NCBI GenBank assembly: GCA_026169575.1
Contig: JAPFCT010000335.1
Location: 1 to 26,407 of the forward strand
Source of the DNA: Faecalimonas sp.
Lineage (GTDB): Bacteria > Bacillota_A > Clostridia > Lachnospirales > Lachnospiraceae
DNA length: 26,407 nt
Direction of reading: 5' to 3'
Part shown: one piece after another, positions 15,256 through 23,175 of the stretch
Layout of the letters: each line of letters starts with the position of its first letter
How positions within the stretch are numbered: the stretch's first letter is position 1
Position numbers and translations under genes: made by a program
Notes under the pieces: model-generated
The model's database searches: none
What the model was told of the DNA's origin: nothing
What the model saw: the letters and a program-made list of their open reading frames with translations, nothing else

Positions 15256-15303
15256 CTGTTTACAGATTATTAATAAGAAAAGCAAAGTACAATCTGTGAA
15301 CAG
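15256..15303 (+). promoter_or_regulatory. Leader hairpin upstream of the APH-fold kinase
   Basis: CTGTTTACAGATT at 15256-15268 pairs with AATCTGTGAACAG at 15291-15303, a 13-bp stem with one G-U pair and a 22-base loop, inside the 5' leader. It is not followed by a T run, so it is not a plain terminator; it may stabilise the message or bind a regulator. The role is unknown. Confidence 0.5.
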
Positions 15304-15337
15304 CGATGACGGAATTCTATTATAGGAGGGAACCGAT

Positions 15338-16093
15338 ATGAAATTAGAGCAGAGCAACTTAATCGTAAAACGTGCACACAAAGAAGTCTATAAGACAGAA
15401 GACGGGATCGTGAAGATTTTTGGAAAAGAACATCCAAAGGCAAATGTATTTAATGAAGCATTGAATACAGCCAGAGTAGAAGCAACAGGACTTGACATTC
15501 CAAAAGTGAAACAAGTGACACAGATAGATGGAAGATGGGCGCTTGTGATCGAATGCAAAGAGGGAAAGACACTGGAAGAGATGATGAATGTCGATCCTGC
15601 TAATCTTGAAAAATATATGGAAGATTTCGTAGACCTCCAGCTTCAGGTACAGAGCAAGAGAAATCCGCTCCTGAATAAACTGAAAGATAAGCTTGCACGT
15701 CAGATCAACGAGCTGAAAGATCTGGATGCGACTGCAAGATATGAATTGCTTACAAGACTGGAAAGTATGCCAAAGCATGATAAAGTATGTCATGGAGATT
15801 TCAATCCAAGCAATGTGATCGTAAGTAAGACCGGTAAGATGACAGTGATCGACTGGGCACATGCAACCCAGGGAAATGCAAGCGCAGACGCAGCGATGAC
15901 CTATCTCTTATTTGCACTGAAAGATCAGAAGAAAGCAGATCTGTATCTGAAGTTATTCTGCAAGAAGAGCGATACGGCAAAGCAGTATGTGCAGCAGTGG
16001 CTCCCAATCGTGGCAGCAGCACAGCTCTCCAAAGAAAATGATATGGAGAAAGAGTTCCTGATGAAGTGGATCGATGTATTTGATTACCAATAG
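15338..16093 (+). CDS. APH-fold phosphotransferase (aminoglycoside/choline kinase-like)
   Basis: A 251-residue protein with the protein-kinase-like fold of aminoglycoside and choline/homoserine kinases. The catalytic loop HGDFNPSNV carries His152, Asp154 (base) and Asn159, and VIDWAHA carries the metal-binding Asp172, the equivalent of the kinase DFG aspartate. The N-terminal lobe (EVYKTEDGIVKIFGKE) contains a probable ATP-binding lysine. The small-molecule substrate is not known; the family name does not imply antibiotic resistance, and nothing here points to that. Members similar in size in Clostridia are usually annotated simply as phosphotransferases. It is monocistronic with a strong AGGAGG ribosome site, its own promoter, a leader hairpin, possible Rex boxes and a terminator. 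Confidence 0.85.
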   Translation: MKLEQSNLIVKRAHKEVYKTEDGIVKIFGKEHPKANVFNEALNTARVEATGLDIPKVKQVTQIDGRWALVIECKEGKTLEEMMNVDPANLEKYMEDFVDLQLQVQSKRNPLLNKLKDKLARQINELKDLDATARYELLTRLESMPKHDKVCHGDFNPSNVIVSKTGKMTVIDWAHATQGNASADAAMTYLLFALKDQKKADLYLKLFCKKSDTAKQYVQQWLPIVAAAQLSKENDMEKEFLMKWIDVFDYQ

Positions 16094-16128
16094 CCAGTCG
16101 GGACTGAGACAGAAAAATCAGAATATAG

Positions 16129-16180
16129 AAAAAGGATTCCGGAGGGTGGATTTCATGCCGCCCATAAGGAATCCTTTTTT
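16129..16180. terminator. Bidirectional terminator after the APH-fold kinase
   Basis: AAGGATTCC (16132-16140) pairs with GGAATCCTT (16168-16176) and an inner GGGTGG/CCGCCC helix extends the stem; a T run follows on the plus strand and an equivalent run exists on the minus strand. It can serve both the kinase gene and the convergent cell-wall gene. Confidence 0.9.
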
Positions 16181-16183
16181 TGA

Positions 16184-16202
16184 GAGCCGCCATTGGCGGC
16201 TC
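16184..16202. other. Perfect short hairpin beside the terminator
   Basis: GAGCCGCC and GGCGGCTC form a perfect 8-bp GC-rich stem with a 3-base ATT loop. On the minus strand it is met first by transcripts from the cell-wall gene, about 65 bases after its stop codon, immediately before the bidirectional terminator. It lacks its own T run and may be a pausing or stabilising element. Confidence 0.6.
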
Positions 16203-16265
16203 CACCATTTATGTACTTTTTTGTATCTATTATCGGGTTTCTCAATATTTAATTTTCAATCATTC

Positions 16266-17357
16266 TTATGGTAAAATAACCTCTGCATAATAAACACCGT
16301 TTGCGAGCGCCTCGCTGTGACTGCTGACGAAAATATCAATACGGTTTCCCTTGATGGCTCCGCCGGTATCTTCTGCAACGTATGTGTGTCCATTGATGAT
16401 CACGGAACTTCCAAGCGGGATCAAAGAAGGATCCACCGCGATCGTTCTTCCTGCCTGGGCAGTCGTGCCGCTGGCAGTGATCCCATTACTGTATTCTCCA
16501 CAGCAGAGTGAACACGGACAGTAGTGCGTAATCTTAAATACTCCAAGACTTGTACCACCTGAAGGCGGAGTTGTATTTCCGGAATCCGGCTGCTGCGGCC
16601 CTGGATCCGGGGATACCGGAGGGCTGACTGGCTGGTCAGGAACACCTGGAGATGGAGCAGGCTGCTGCTGTTGCTGTTGTTGCTGGGCAAGCTGCTGTTC
16701 AAGACGATGCTGTTCCTCGGCTGCTCTGGCTGCCGCTTCTGCAGCTGCCTTCGCACGTGCGAGCTGATCAGAGTAATTACTCAGTTCAGTGCTTGTCGAA
16801 GCTGCTTTTGCCTGCAGATCACTGCATTTCTGGTTCATTTGTGTCTGGAGTGTGACCAAAGCTTCCTTCTCATCTTCCAGGAGCATCTGCTGCTCTTGGA
16901 TCTCCACTTTGGTATTATGCAGTTCGTCTAACATCTTACGATCGTAAGAACTGATGTTTTGAATGAAATCGGCTTTGTTTAACAAATCGGTCATATCTTC
17001 AGCAGAAAACAGTAATTCTAAAAAAGAAAGATCGCCGGCTTCGTAAATATATTTGATACGAAGCTTCATATCGCTGTACTGCTGAGCTTCTTTTGCCTGT
17101 GCATCTGCAAGACTGACTTTTGTAAGTTCGATCGCATTGGCGGTAGACTCTACTTTGGAAATGGTAGAATCCAGCTCGCTGCTGAGAGAGGACAGTTCTT
17201 CATTCACTTTTGAAAGTTCGCTTGAGAGCTCATCTGTCTTCTTCTCGAGGCTGTCGACCGTGTCAGTAGCATACACATTGGTGCATGGAAGATACATCGA
17301 AACTGCAAGTGTGCAGCCAAGCAATGTATGTATCATGCGCTTTACTTTTGTATTCAT
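16266..17357 (-). CDS. Secreted PcsB-like coiled-coil protein with C-terminal 3D domain
   Basis: A 363-residue exported cell-wall protein. An N-terminal signal peptide (MNTKVKRMIHTLLG...) ends with VYA and probable cleavage after residue 30. A long PcsB-like coiled coil follows (KTDELSSELSKVNEELSSLSSEL; MKLRIKYIYEAGDLSFLELLFSAEDMTDLLNKADF). An alanine-rich helix then leads to a poly-Gln and Pro-rich linker. The last 90 residues (from 274) form a 3D domain with the three aspartates Asp309, Asp330 and Asp341 (VDPSLIPLG, AEDTGGAIKG, RIDIF), related to MltA/resuscitation-factor-type muralytic domains. The likely role is peptidoglycan remodelling. The frame extends upstream to a GTG at 17396, but the AAAGGA ribosome site and the signal peptide support the ATG at 17357. 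Confidence 0.9.
   Translation of the reverse strand: MNTKVKRMIHTLLGCTLAVSMYLPCTNVYATDTVDSLEKKTDELSSELSKVNEELSSLSSELDSTISKVESTANAIELTKVSLADAQAKEAQQYSDMKLRIKYIYEAGDLSFLELLFSAEDMTDLLNKADFIQNISSYDRKMLDELHNTKVEIQEQQMLLEDEKEALVTLQTQMNQKCSDLQAKAASTSTELSNYSDQLARAKAAAEAAARAAEEQHRLEQQLAQQQQQQQQPAPSPGVPDQPVSPPVSPDPGPQQPDSGNTTPPSGGTSLGVFKITHYCPCSLCCGEYSNGITASGTTAQAGRTIAVDPSLIPLGSSVIINGHTYVAEDTGGAIKGNRIDIFVSSHSEALANGVYYAEVILP
16662..16693. repeat. CTG/TTG trinucleotide run coding for poly-Gln
   Basis: An imperfect CTG/TTG run, read on the minus strand as CAG/CAA codons, encodes eight consecutive glutamines in the linker of the 3D-domain protein. Such runs can change length by slippage, but the mixed codons here reduce that tendency. 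Confidence 0.7.
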
Positions 17358-17398
17358 GCCATATTTTCCTTTCACATTAGTACATAACCTGTTCACCT

Positions 17399-17427
17399 AT
17401 TATACAATAAAATCCTGAAATATGCAA
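17399..17427 (-). promoter_or_regulatory. Promoter of the 3D-domain protein gene
   Basis: On the minus strand TTGCAT (17427-17422) and a perfect TATAAT (17404-17399) are separated by 17 bases. The -35 element begins just 1 base past the end of the upstream SleB-like gene, so the two paralogues can be expressed independently. Confidence 0.8.
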
Positions 17428-17428
17428 A

Positions 17429-18619
17429 TTAATAAAATGTAAACCTGCCAAAACGTATTCCCGGAACTGACTGGGAGGAAGGGGAGAAGTACAGGCAGCT
17501 GCCGATCGGATTCACACCGGAGATTGCATCACAGACTGCACTTTGGCAGGTTGGATGGACCTCGCCGGCAAGGAGGGCGTCCAGCTTTCCGTCAGATACG
17601 GAGGAAAACAGTGGCTCGGATTCGATGACGCCGCAGATCGTAGCAGGAAAGAGTGGACTGCTGACCCGGTTTAAGATGCAGGAAGTCAGAGCAGTCATGG
17701 CATCATAGTCTCCGGTGCCGGCCTCACACTGGATGAGTGCGGCAAGGAGAAGACTTTCAGATGCAGATACAGAGAAAGACGGAGGAGGTGCAAAAGGAGG
17801 CGGGGCGATCTCATCGCTTTCGTCTTCGATGTCCTCGCCGTCTGCGGTATCTGTGATGTTCGTATCTGTTCCAGAGTTTTCTAAGTTCTCTGTCTCCTTA
17901 TCAGAACCGTCGGGAGAAACAGAAAGATCAGGCTCCCGCAACCCGTCAGAGTCCAAATGGTCAGGGGAAAGGACGGTATCTGCCTGGGCGGCAGTCTGTC
18001 TTCCGGTTTCAATCTGGGAATCGGCACGGGCGATCAGACTGGAAATCCGGCTGGAAGTTTCCAGAAATGCAGAAGGAATCTTGCTGTCAGACTGTTCGTC
18101 CAGAAGAGAAAGCAGTTCTTCGTATTTCAGAGAGAGTATTTCGCGGGAGTTCCGAAGCAGATCGCATTGCTGTAAGAGGAGCGCGGCATCTTCTTCAATT
18201 GAACTGCGGAGACGGGAAAGCTCTTTGAGCTGTTCGCGGTCATACTTGATCAGTGTATGGATCAGTTCAGAGCGATTGAGAAAATCCGGAAAATCAGAGG
18301 CGCTCAGAAGCTGTTCCAACAAAGAAGGATAGCCGGTCTCATAGAGCCACTGGATGCGAAGCTTCATCAGCCGGTACTGCCGGGACTCATGGATCTGTGC
18401 CTCTGCGAGCAGAAGGTTCATTTCCTCTGTCTGATCTGTCATAAGTTCAAGGGAATCCGTGATGTCTGACAGATGCGCGCTGTGCGCGGCAAGCATTTCT
18501 TCGGAAAGAGAAGCGTCTGCTGCATGGACGGAAACCGGAGTCAAAAAACAACAGCAAAGCATCAAAAATAAGAGACCGGCAGAAGCAGAAACGTATCGTT
18601 TTTGAAAGTGAAAATACAT
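17429..18619 (-). CDS. Secreted PcsB-like coiled-coil protein with SleB-like cell wall hydrolase domain
   Basis: A 396-residue exported protein. It has a signal peptide with a cysteine-rich hydrophobic core and SVHA cleavage site (after about residue 33), then a PcsB-like coiled coil closely matching the downstream paralogue (MKLRIQWLYETGYPSLLEQLLSASDFPDFLNRSELI). A very acidic Asp/Ser/Glu/Thr linker and a short Pro-rich hinge (APPPFAPPPS) follow. The C-terminal part from about residue 288 resembles the SleB/CwlJ hydrolase_2 domain, with the likely catalytic Glu299 in QCEAGTGDYDAM and ILNRV and GVI segments. A start at 18664 is possible in frame but would give an almost leaderless message, given the -10 at 18673-18678. 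The ATG at 18619, preceded by AAAGGA, fits better. Role: peptidoglycan cleavage, inferred. Confidence 0.85.
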   Translation of the reverse strand: MYFHFQKRYVSASAGLLFLMLCCCFLTPVSVHAADASLSEEMLAAHSAHLSDITDSLELMTDQTEEMNLLLAEAQIHESRQYRLMKLRIQWLYETGYPSLLEQLLSASDFPDFLNRSELIHTLIKYDREQLKELSRLRSSIEEDAALLLQQCDLLRNSREILSLKYEELLSLLDEQSDSKIPSAFLETSSRISSLIARADSQIETGRQTAAQADTVLSPDHLDSDGLREPDLSVSPDGSDKETENLENSGTDTNITDTADGEDIEDESDEIAPPPFAPPPSFSVSASESLLLAALIQCEAGTGDYDAMTALTSCILNRVSSPLFPATICGVIESEPLFSSVSDGKLDALLAGEVHPTCQSAVCDAISGVNPIGSCLYFSPSSQSVPGIRFGRFTFY

Positions 18620-18672
18620 GATAGTTCTTGGATCCTTTCTGAAAAATTGTGTCAGAAGACACATTGTTCTAC

Positions 18673-18701
18673 ATTATAGTACAAATTGATTTCTTTTTCA
18701 A
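18673..18701 (-). promoter_or_regulatory. Promoter of the SleB-like gene
   Basis: On the minus strand TTGAAA (18701-18696) and a perfect TATAAT (18678-18673) are 17 bases apart. The -35 lies inside the spacer of the divergent plus-strand promoter, so the two promoters physically overlap. Confidence 0.8.
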
Positions 18702-18714
18702 TGTCTGTTAAAAT
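18686..18714 (+). promoter_or_regulatory. Promoter of the HAD phosphatase-uppP pair
   Basis: TTGATT at 18686-18691 and TAAAAT at 18709-18714 are separated by 17 bases. It overlaps the divergent promoter of the SleB-like gene, so RNA polymerase cannot occupy both at once. Confidence 0.6.
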
Positions 18715-18798
18715 AGCAGAAAAGTTGAACTGTGAAATACAGTGAAAAAGAGTTCAAAAAAAGAAAAGAGGACAAAAGGAAAGGAAGGGATAGGAAAA

Positions 18799-19650
18799 GT
18801 GGAGCTGGAATATAAATTATTAGGGTTTGATCTGGATGGGACGATCCTGACCGGAGAGAAGAAACTGACAGAGCGTACAAAGAAAGCTTTGGAAGATGCG
18901 GCGGCACGGGGCATGACCGTGCTTCCTGCTACCGGGCGGCCATTTTCAGGAGTGCCAAAGGAAATCATGGAAGTGAGCGGGATCCGCTATGCACTTACTT
19001 CTAATGGTGCGAGGATCATTGATGCGAAAGAAGGAAAGGTGTTGTATGAACAGCCGGTTCCGAAAGAAATTGCAGAAAAAATATTGGATATCTACGATAA
19101 ATATGATACATTACAAGAGATTTATTTTCAGGGTATCGGGTATATCAGTGAATCCGACCTGAAAAGAGTAGACCAGATGATGGAGTCCCCTGCGATGGCA
19201 GCGTATGTGCGTTCGACCCGCAAGGCAGTAAAAAATCTCAGAGAGAAGATGCAAGAATTTCCGGGCGGGGTAGATAAGGTACATGCGATCTTTGCAGATC
19301 AGACAGAAAAGATGCAGGCACTCCGGGAACTGGAGCAGATGGAGAATGTAACAGTTACACGGGCATTGTCAAATAATATAGAAGTGAATGCAGACGGAGT
19401 GGACAAAGGAAAGGGGATGTTAAAACTGGCAGAGCTGCTTGGAATTTCCCGGGAGGAGATCATCGTATTTGGAGATGGGTGGAATGACATTTCCATGATC
19501 CGGGAAGCAGGCTGCGGCGTGGCGATGGGAAATGCGCAGGAAGCAGTGAAAGAGGCGGCAGATATTGTCACAGATTCCAATGAGGAAGATGGAGTGGCAA
19601 AGGTAATTGAAAAAATTCTTCAGAAAAGTCAGGAGGAGAGAGAATGTTAG
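18799..19650 (+). CDS. Cof-type HAD-IIB family phosphatase
   Basis: A 283-residue haloacid dehalogenase-superfamily hydrolase. Motif I is [11 protein letters not shown] with the nucleophile Asp11 and acid/base Asp13. The Cof-type cap domain lies between motifs II and III, and motif IV is [11 protein letters not shown]. Members dephosphorylate sugar phosphates, flavin mononucleotide or similar small molecules; the substrate is unknown. An in-frame GTG at 18742 would add a lysine-rich 19-residue extension atypical for the family. The GTG at 18799, preceded by AAGGAAGGGATAGGA, places motif I at the usual distance from the N-terminus and is preferred. The last 7 bases overlap uppP, suggesting coupling. 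Confidence 0.9.
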   Translation: MELEYKLLGFDLDGTILTGEKKLTERTKKALEDAAARGMTVLPATGRPFSGVPKEIMEVSGIRYALTSNGARIIDAKEGKVLYEQPVPKEIAEKILDIYDKYDTLQEIYFQGIGYISESDLKRVDQMMESPAMAAYVRSTRKAVKNLREKMQEFPGGVDKVHAIFADQTEKMQALRELEQMENVTVTRALSNNIEVNADGVDKGKGMLKLAELLGISREEIIVFGDGWNDISMIREAGCGVAMGNAQEAVKEAADIVTDSNEEDGVAKVIEKILQKSQEEREC

Positions 19651-20462
19651 AAATGTTAAAAGTAATCTTGCTTGGGATTGTGGAAGGGATCACAGAGTGG
19701 CTTCCAATCAGCAGTACCGGGCATCTGATCCTTGTAGATGAGTTTATTAAGCTTGGAGCGAGCGCAGAGTTTAAAGAGATGTTCAATGTTGTGATCCAGC
19801 TTGGAGCGATCATGGCGGTCGTTGTTTTGTATTTTCATAAGCTGAATCCGTTCTCGCCGAAAAAGACACAGAAGCAAAAGGCGTGGACGATCCAGCTCTG
19901 GATGAAAGTAATCGTGGCATGTATCCCGGCAGGTGTGATCGGAATCTTATTTGATGACTGGATGGAAGCGCATCTGCATAAACCGGAGATCATATCTGCC
20001 ATGCTGATCTTGTATGGAGTTCTGTTTATTATTGTAGAAAACTGGAATAAAGGAAAGACACCGAAAGTGACGAAGCTGTCACAGCTATCCTATCAGACTG
20101 CACTGCTCATCGGAGGGTGGCAGGTGCTTTCGTTGATACCGGGAACATCACGCTCGGGTGCAACGATCGTCGGCGCACTTCTGCTTGGAACCTCGCGGTA
20201 TGTGGCGGCAGAATTTACATTTTTCCTTGCGATCCCGGTTATGTTCGGCGCAAGCTTTGTAAAGATTTTAAAATTTGGTCTTTCCTTTACCGCGATGGAG
20301 GCGGCGATGCTGATCGTCGGATGTCTGGTAGCATTCGTTGTATCAGTACTTGCGATTAAGTTTTTGATGGGTTATATCAAAAAGAATGATTTCAAAGTAT
20401 TTGGTTATTATCGGATCGTCCTCGGAGCCCTCGTTTTGCTTTATTTTGCAGTGTTTGCATAA
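19644..20462 (+). CDS. uppP: Undecaprenyl-diphosphatase
   Basis: A 272-residue polytopic membrane enzyme that dephosphorylates undecaprenyl pyrophosphate, recycling the lipid carrier for peptidoglycan and other envelope polymers; the family is associated with bacitracin tolerance. The two diagnostic active-site motifs are present: [14 protein letters not shown] near the N-terminus and [10 protein letters not shown] in the middle, with about eight hydrophobic helices. Length matches BacA/UppP. An AGGAGG ribosome site sits in the end of the HAD gene, with which it overlaps by 7 bases. Its neighbours include two secreted wall hydrolases transcribed in the opposite direction, so this is a small envelope-biogenesis neighbourhood. 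Confidence 0.97.
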   Translation: MLEMLKVILLGIVEGITEWLPISSTGHLILVDEFIKLGASAEFKEMFNVVIQLGAIMAVVVLYFHKLNPFSPKKTQKQKAWTIQLWMKVIVACIPAGVIGILFDDWMEAHLHKPEIISAMLILYGVLFIIVENWNKGKTPKVTKLSQLSYQTALLIGGWQVLSLIPGTSRSGATIVGALLLGTSRYVAAEFTFFLAIPVMFGASFVKILKFGLSFTAMEAAMLIVGCLVAFVVSVLAIKFLMGYIKKNDFKVFGYYRIVLGALVLLYFAVFA

Positions 20463-20488
20463 AATATGCATAAATTTGCAAAAACCAC

Positions 20489-20516
20489 TTGATTTTTATG
20501 AAAAGCGTAGTATAAT
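20489..20516 (+). promoter_or_regulatory. Promoter of the amino-acid transporter operon
   Basis: TTGATT at 20489-20494 and a perfect TATAAT at 20511-20516 are 16 bases apart, about 53 bases before the start codon. No operator was recognised. Confidence 0.75.
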
Positions 20517-20568
20517 ATGCAATATAGACGAATAAACATACAAAAACAATTCAAGTGGAGGAAGCGTT

Positions 20569-21348
20569 ATGAAAATAAAGAAAGTATTAGGGATTTTAGT
20601 AGCAGGGACAATGATGATTTCTATGGCAGCATGCGGAGGCAAGGAAGAAGAGGCGAAGTCAGACAAACTGATCGTCGGTACAGAAGCCGGATTTGCACCG
20701 TATGAGTACATGAAAGGCAATGAAGTAGTCGGAATCGATATGGATATCGCAAAAGCGATCGCAGATGAGATGGGAAAAGAGCTTGAGATCAAAAACATGG
20801 ATTTCGACGGAGCGCTTGCGGCAGTACAGAGCGGAAAGGTAGATTTTGTTGCAGCCGGAGTATCGATCAGCCCGGAGCGTGAGGAGGCGATGGATTTCTC
20901 ACATGAATATGTAAATTCTACAGAAGTTGTCGTAGTAAATAAAGAGAATCCGGCAGTAGCCCCGGCAGGAGAAGCGCTGGCAGGTTCAGACCTGGATGGA
21001 AAAGTTGTTGCAGTGCAGCAGGGAAATATTGCAGATATCTGGGTGTCTAACAAAGACAACTGTAATCCGAAGGAAGTAAAGCGTTACACAAAATTTGCAC
21101 AGGCAGCAGAAGACTTAAAAAATGGCAAGATCGACTGTATCGTTATGGATAAATATCCGGCAGAGGAACTTGTGGCAGCAAATACGGAGCTGGCAACATT
21201 AGACGGAACGTTATTCGAGGATAAATATGCGATCGCCGTGAAAAAAGGAAACAAAGAACTGTTAGAAGACATTAACAAAGTAATCGATCAGCTGGTAGAA
21301 GACGGAAAAGTAGAAGAGTTCACAGCAAATCATGTACAGAGTGAATAA
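20569..21348 (+). CDS. Polar amino-acid ABC transporter substrate-binding lipoprotein
   Basis: A 259-residue family 3 solute-binding protein. The lipoprotein signal has the lipobox MAAC with Cys22, followed by a charged tether (GGKEEEAKSDK). The family pattern is complete: LIVGTEAGFAPYEYM, GIDMDIAKAIADEMG, MDFDGALAAVQSGKVDFVAAGVSI, the SPERE hinge and DGKVVAVQQGN. It should bind a polar amino acid outside the membrane; which one cannot be decided here. It leads an operon with a permease and an ATPase, separated from the permease by a large hairpin. The GTGGAGGAAG stretch before the ATG contains a strong ribosome site. Confidence 0.95.
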   Translation: MKIKKVLGILVAGTMMISMAACGGKEEEAKSDKLIVGTEAGFAPYEYMKGNEVVGIDMDIAKAIADEMGKELEIKNMDFDGALAAVQSGKVDFVAAGVSISPEREEAMDFSHEYVNSTEVVVVNKENPAVAPAGEALAGSDLDGKVVAVQQGNIADIWVSNKDNCNPKEVKRYTKFAQAAEDLKNGKIDCIVMDKYPAEELVAANTELATLDGTLFEDKYAIAVKKGNKELLEDINKVIDQLVEDGKVEEFTANHVQSE

Positions 21349-21389
21349 GCAGACAAAGAAGCAACAGTAGTAAGACGAAAAAAACTGCA

Positions 21390-21471
21390 GGGGAGGCTGC
21401 TGCAAAAGGCGGATGTTCCAGAGTTCCCGAAAAAAGGGAGTTGGAAGATCCAGATTTTTGCGGCAGCCCCT
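21390..21471 (+). other. Large two-part hairpin between binding-protein and permease genes
   Basis: An outer stem of about 16 pairs (21392-21407 with 21456-21471, one mismatch and G-U pairs) encloses an inner stem (21411-21428 with 21436-21451, interrupted by a small bulge and a G-G mismatch) capped by a GAAAAAA loop. After the outer stem comes only CTTTGAG, not a full T run. It probably stabilises the upstream message or limits read-through into the permease gene; the role is inferred. Confidence 0.7.
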
Positions 21472-21500
21472 TTGAGAGTAAATGAAAAAGGAGAGAACGA

Positions 21501-22220
21501 ATGAAAGGAATTATTATGACGGGATTTTTTCAGAATTTCTCGGATGCTTTTTATAAAGCGGTGATCAAAGACCAGAGATATCTGGCATATTTAGATGGGT
21601 TGAAGGTTACGATCCTGATTTCCATCTTTGCGATCCTGATCGGAATTGCGATCGGACTTTTAGTGGCAGTAGTAAAAGTAAGTGCAGTACAGCGGAAAGA
21701 ACTGTGGATTTTTAATAAAATCTGTAATATCTATATTACAATCATCCGTGGGACACCGGTGATGGTGCAGCTGTTGATCATTTATAACCTGATCTTTACA
21801 TCCAGAGATACAAATGCGCTTCTGGTCGGGGCAGTCTGCTTCGGAATTAACTCCGGCGCGTATGTGGCGGAGATCATCCGTGCGGGAATCGAGTCGATCG
21901 ACAAGGGGCAGATGGAAGCCGGACGTTCTCTTGGACTGAATTATCTTCAGACGATGAAAGAGATCATCATTCCGCAGGCGATCAAAAATATCCTGCCGGC
22001 ACTTGGAAATGAGTTTATCGTACTGATCAAAGAGACATCGGTGGCAGGTGTTATCGCTGTGACAGATCTGACAAAGGCAGCGCAGTATATCGGTTCTTCT
22101 ACATACGATATTCTTCCACCGCTCTATGTGGCAGCAGCATGTTATCTCGTGATCGTACTGGGACTGACAAAGCTTTTAAATATATTTGAAAGGAGAATGG
22201 CACAAGGTGATCATAACTAA
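21501..22220 (+). CDS. Amino-acid ABC transporter permease (HisM/GlnP type)
   Basis: A 239-residue permease with about five membrane helices and the cytoplasmic EAA-type loop [23 protein letters not shown], characteristic of the polar amino-acid transporter family. [12 protein letters not shown] is the other family hallmark. An AGGAG ribosome site lies 8 bases upstream. The gene follows the binding-protein gene after a 152-base gap containing a hairpin, and overlaps the ATPase gene by 14 bases. It likely forms a homodimer, since only one permease is encoded. Confidence 0.95.
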   Translation: MKGIIMTGFFQNFSDAFYKAVIKDQRYLAYLDGLKVTILISIFAILIGIAIGLLVAVVKVSAVQRKELWIFNKICNIYITIIRGTPVMVQLLIIYNLIFTSRDTNALLVGAVCFGINSGAYVAEIIRAGIESIDKGQMEAGRSLGLNYLQTMKEIIIPQAIKNILPALGNEFIVLIKETSVAGVIAVTDLTKAAQYIGSSTYDILPPLYVAAACYLVIVLGLTKLLNIFERRMAQGDHN

Positions 22221-22929
22221 GAATTTAAAAAAATCATTTCATGGACATGAAGTGCTCAGAGGAATTGATGAGCATATTGAAAAAGGTGAAAAAGTAGTAG
22301 TGGTAGGACCTTCCGGTTCCGGGAAATCCACATTCCTTCGATGCCTGAATCTTCTGGAAGTACCGACGAGCGGAGAGGTATGGTTTGAGGGGAATAATAT
22401 TACAAGTAAGAATTGCGATATCAATAAATTAAGACAGAAAATGGGGATGGTATTCCAGCAGTTTAATTTGTTCCCGCATCTGACGATCAAGGAAAACATT
22501 ATGCTGGCGCCGGTGAAACTTGGGGTATTGTCAAAGCAGGAGGCGGCGAAGAAGGCAGAAGAACTTCTGGAGCGCGTCGGACTTCCGGACAAGGCGGAGG
22601 CATATCCAAAACAGCTGTCAGGAGGACAGAAACAGCGTATCGCGATTGCGCGGGCGCTGGCAATGAATCCGGATGTGATGTTGTTTGATGAGCCAACATC
22701 TGCGCTGGATCCGGAGATGGTCGGGGAAGTACTTGGCCTGATGAAAGAACTTGCAGATGACGGAATGACGATGGTTGTTGTCACACACGAGATGGGATTT
22801 GCAAGAGAAGTTGCAACGCGTGTTCTCTTCATTGACGAAGGACAGGTGAAAGAGAGCGGTACACCGAAGGAATTTTTTGAAAATCCAAAACATCCGAGAC
22901 TGAAAGAATTTCTGTCAAAAGTACTGTAA
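22207..22929 (+). CDS. Amino-acid ABC transporter ATP-binding protein (GlnQ type)
   Basis: A 240-residue ABC ATPase that powers uptake by the upstream permease. Walker [10 protein letters not shown] (residues 34-42), Q-loop [12 protein letters not shown], signature LSGGQ (137-141), Walker [14 protein letters not shown] (Asp161-Glu162) and the switch THEMGFA are all intact. The start is most likely GTG at 22207 (VIITKNL), with AGGAG at 22191-22195 inside the end of the permease gene. A TTG at 22186 in the same frame overlaps the ribosome site and adds an unlikely extension. It is the last gene of the operon, followed by a strong terminator. Confidence 0.97.
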   Translation: MIITKNLKKSFHGHEVLRGIDEHIEKGEKVVVVGPSGSGKSTFLRCLNLLEVPTSGEVWFEGNNITSKNCDINKLRQKMGMVFQQFNLFPHLTIKENIMLAPVKLGVLSKQEAAKKAEELLERVGLPDKAEAYPKQLSGGQKQRIAIARALAMNPDVMLFDEPTSALDPEMVGEVLGLMKELADDGMTMVVVTHEMGFAREVATRVLFIDEGQVKESGTPKEFFENPKHPRLKEFLSKVL

Positions 22930-22993
22930 CGCCTGTGTACTGTCTCATTCACTTTCGGCATAATGGCACAGTATACTGGTTAAATATCAATGG

Positions 22994-23063
22994 GAGAAAG
23001 CAGAAACGTGCTCCGGGGAAATAAGAAAACCTGGATGAGAAATGTTTCTGCTTTTTCTTTTTT
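22994..23063 (+). terminator. Rho-independent terminator of the amino-acid transporter operon
   Basis: GAGAAAGCAGAAAC (22994-23007) pairs with GTTTCTGCTTTTTC (23044-23057), a 14-bp stem with one G-U pair, followed by a run of seven T. The 36-base loop is longer than usual. Confidence 0.85.
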
Positions 23064-23175
23064 TGCAAAGGCTATTAAAACTATATATAGATTATAAAGA
23101 TTCGATAAAATGGATTGACTTTTGAGGATGTTTCGGAGAAGATGTAGGAAGAATAAAACAAAGGGGCGAAGAAAG

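Noticed and set aside
15338..16093. APH-fold gene considered as an antibiotic-resistance gene
   Set aside because: Only the general catalytic motifs are present; no similarity to a known resistance subclass was recognised and there is no mobile context.
16662..16693. Trinucleotide run considered as a phase-variation switch
   Set aside because: A three-base unit keeps the frame, and mixed CTG/TTG units make slippage unlikely; it is noted only as a poly-Gln linker.
17715..18332. 205-codon plus-strand frame, Ser/Arg-rich
   Set aside because: It is the complement of the SleB-like gene; its composition simply mirrors the acidic and serine-rich linker.
22239..22961. 240-codon minus-strand frame
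   Set aside because: It is the shadow of the ABC ATPase gene, which has all motifs intact; the frame is Ser/Pro-rich with no domain.
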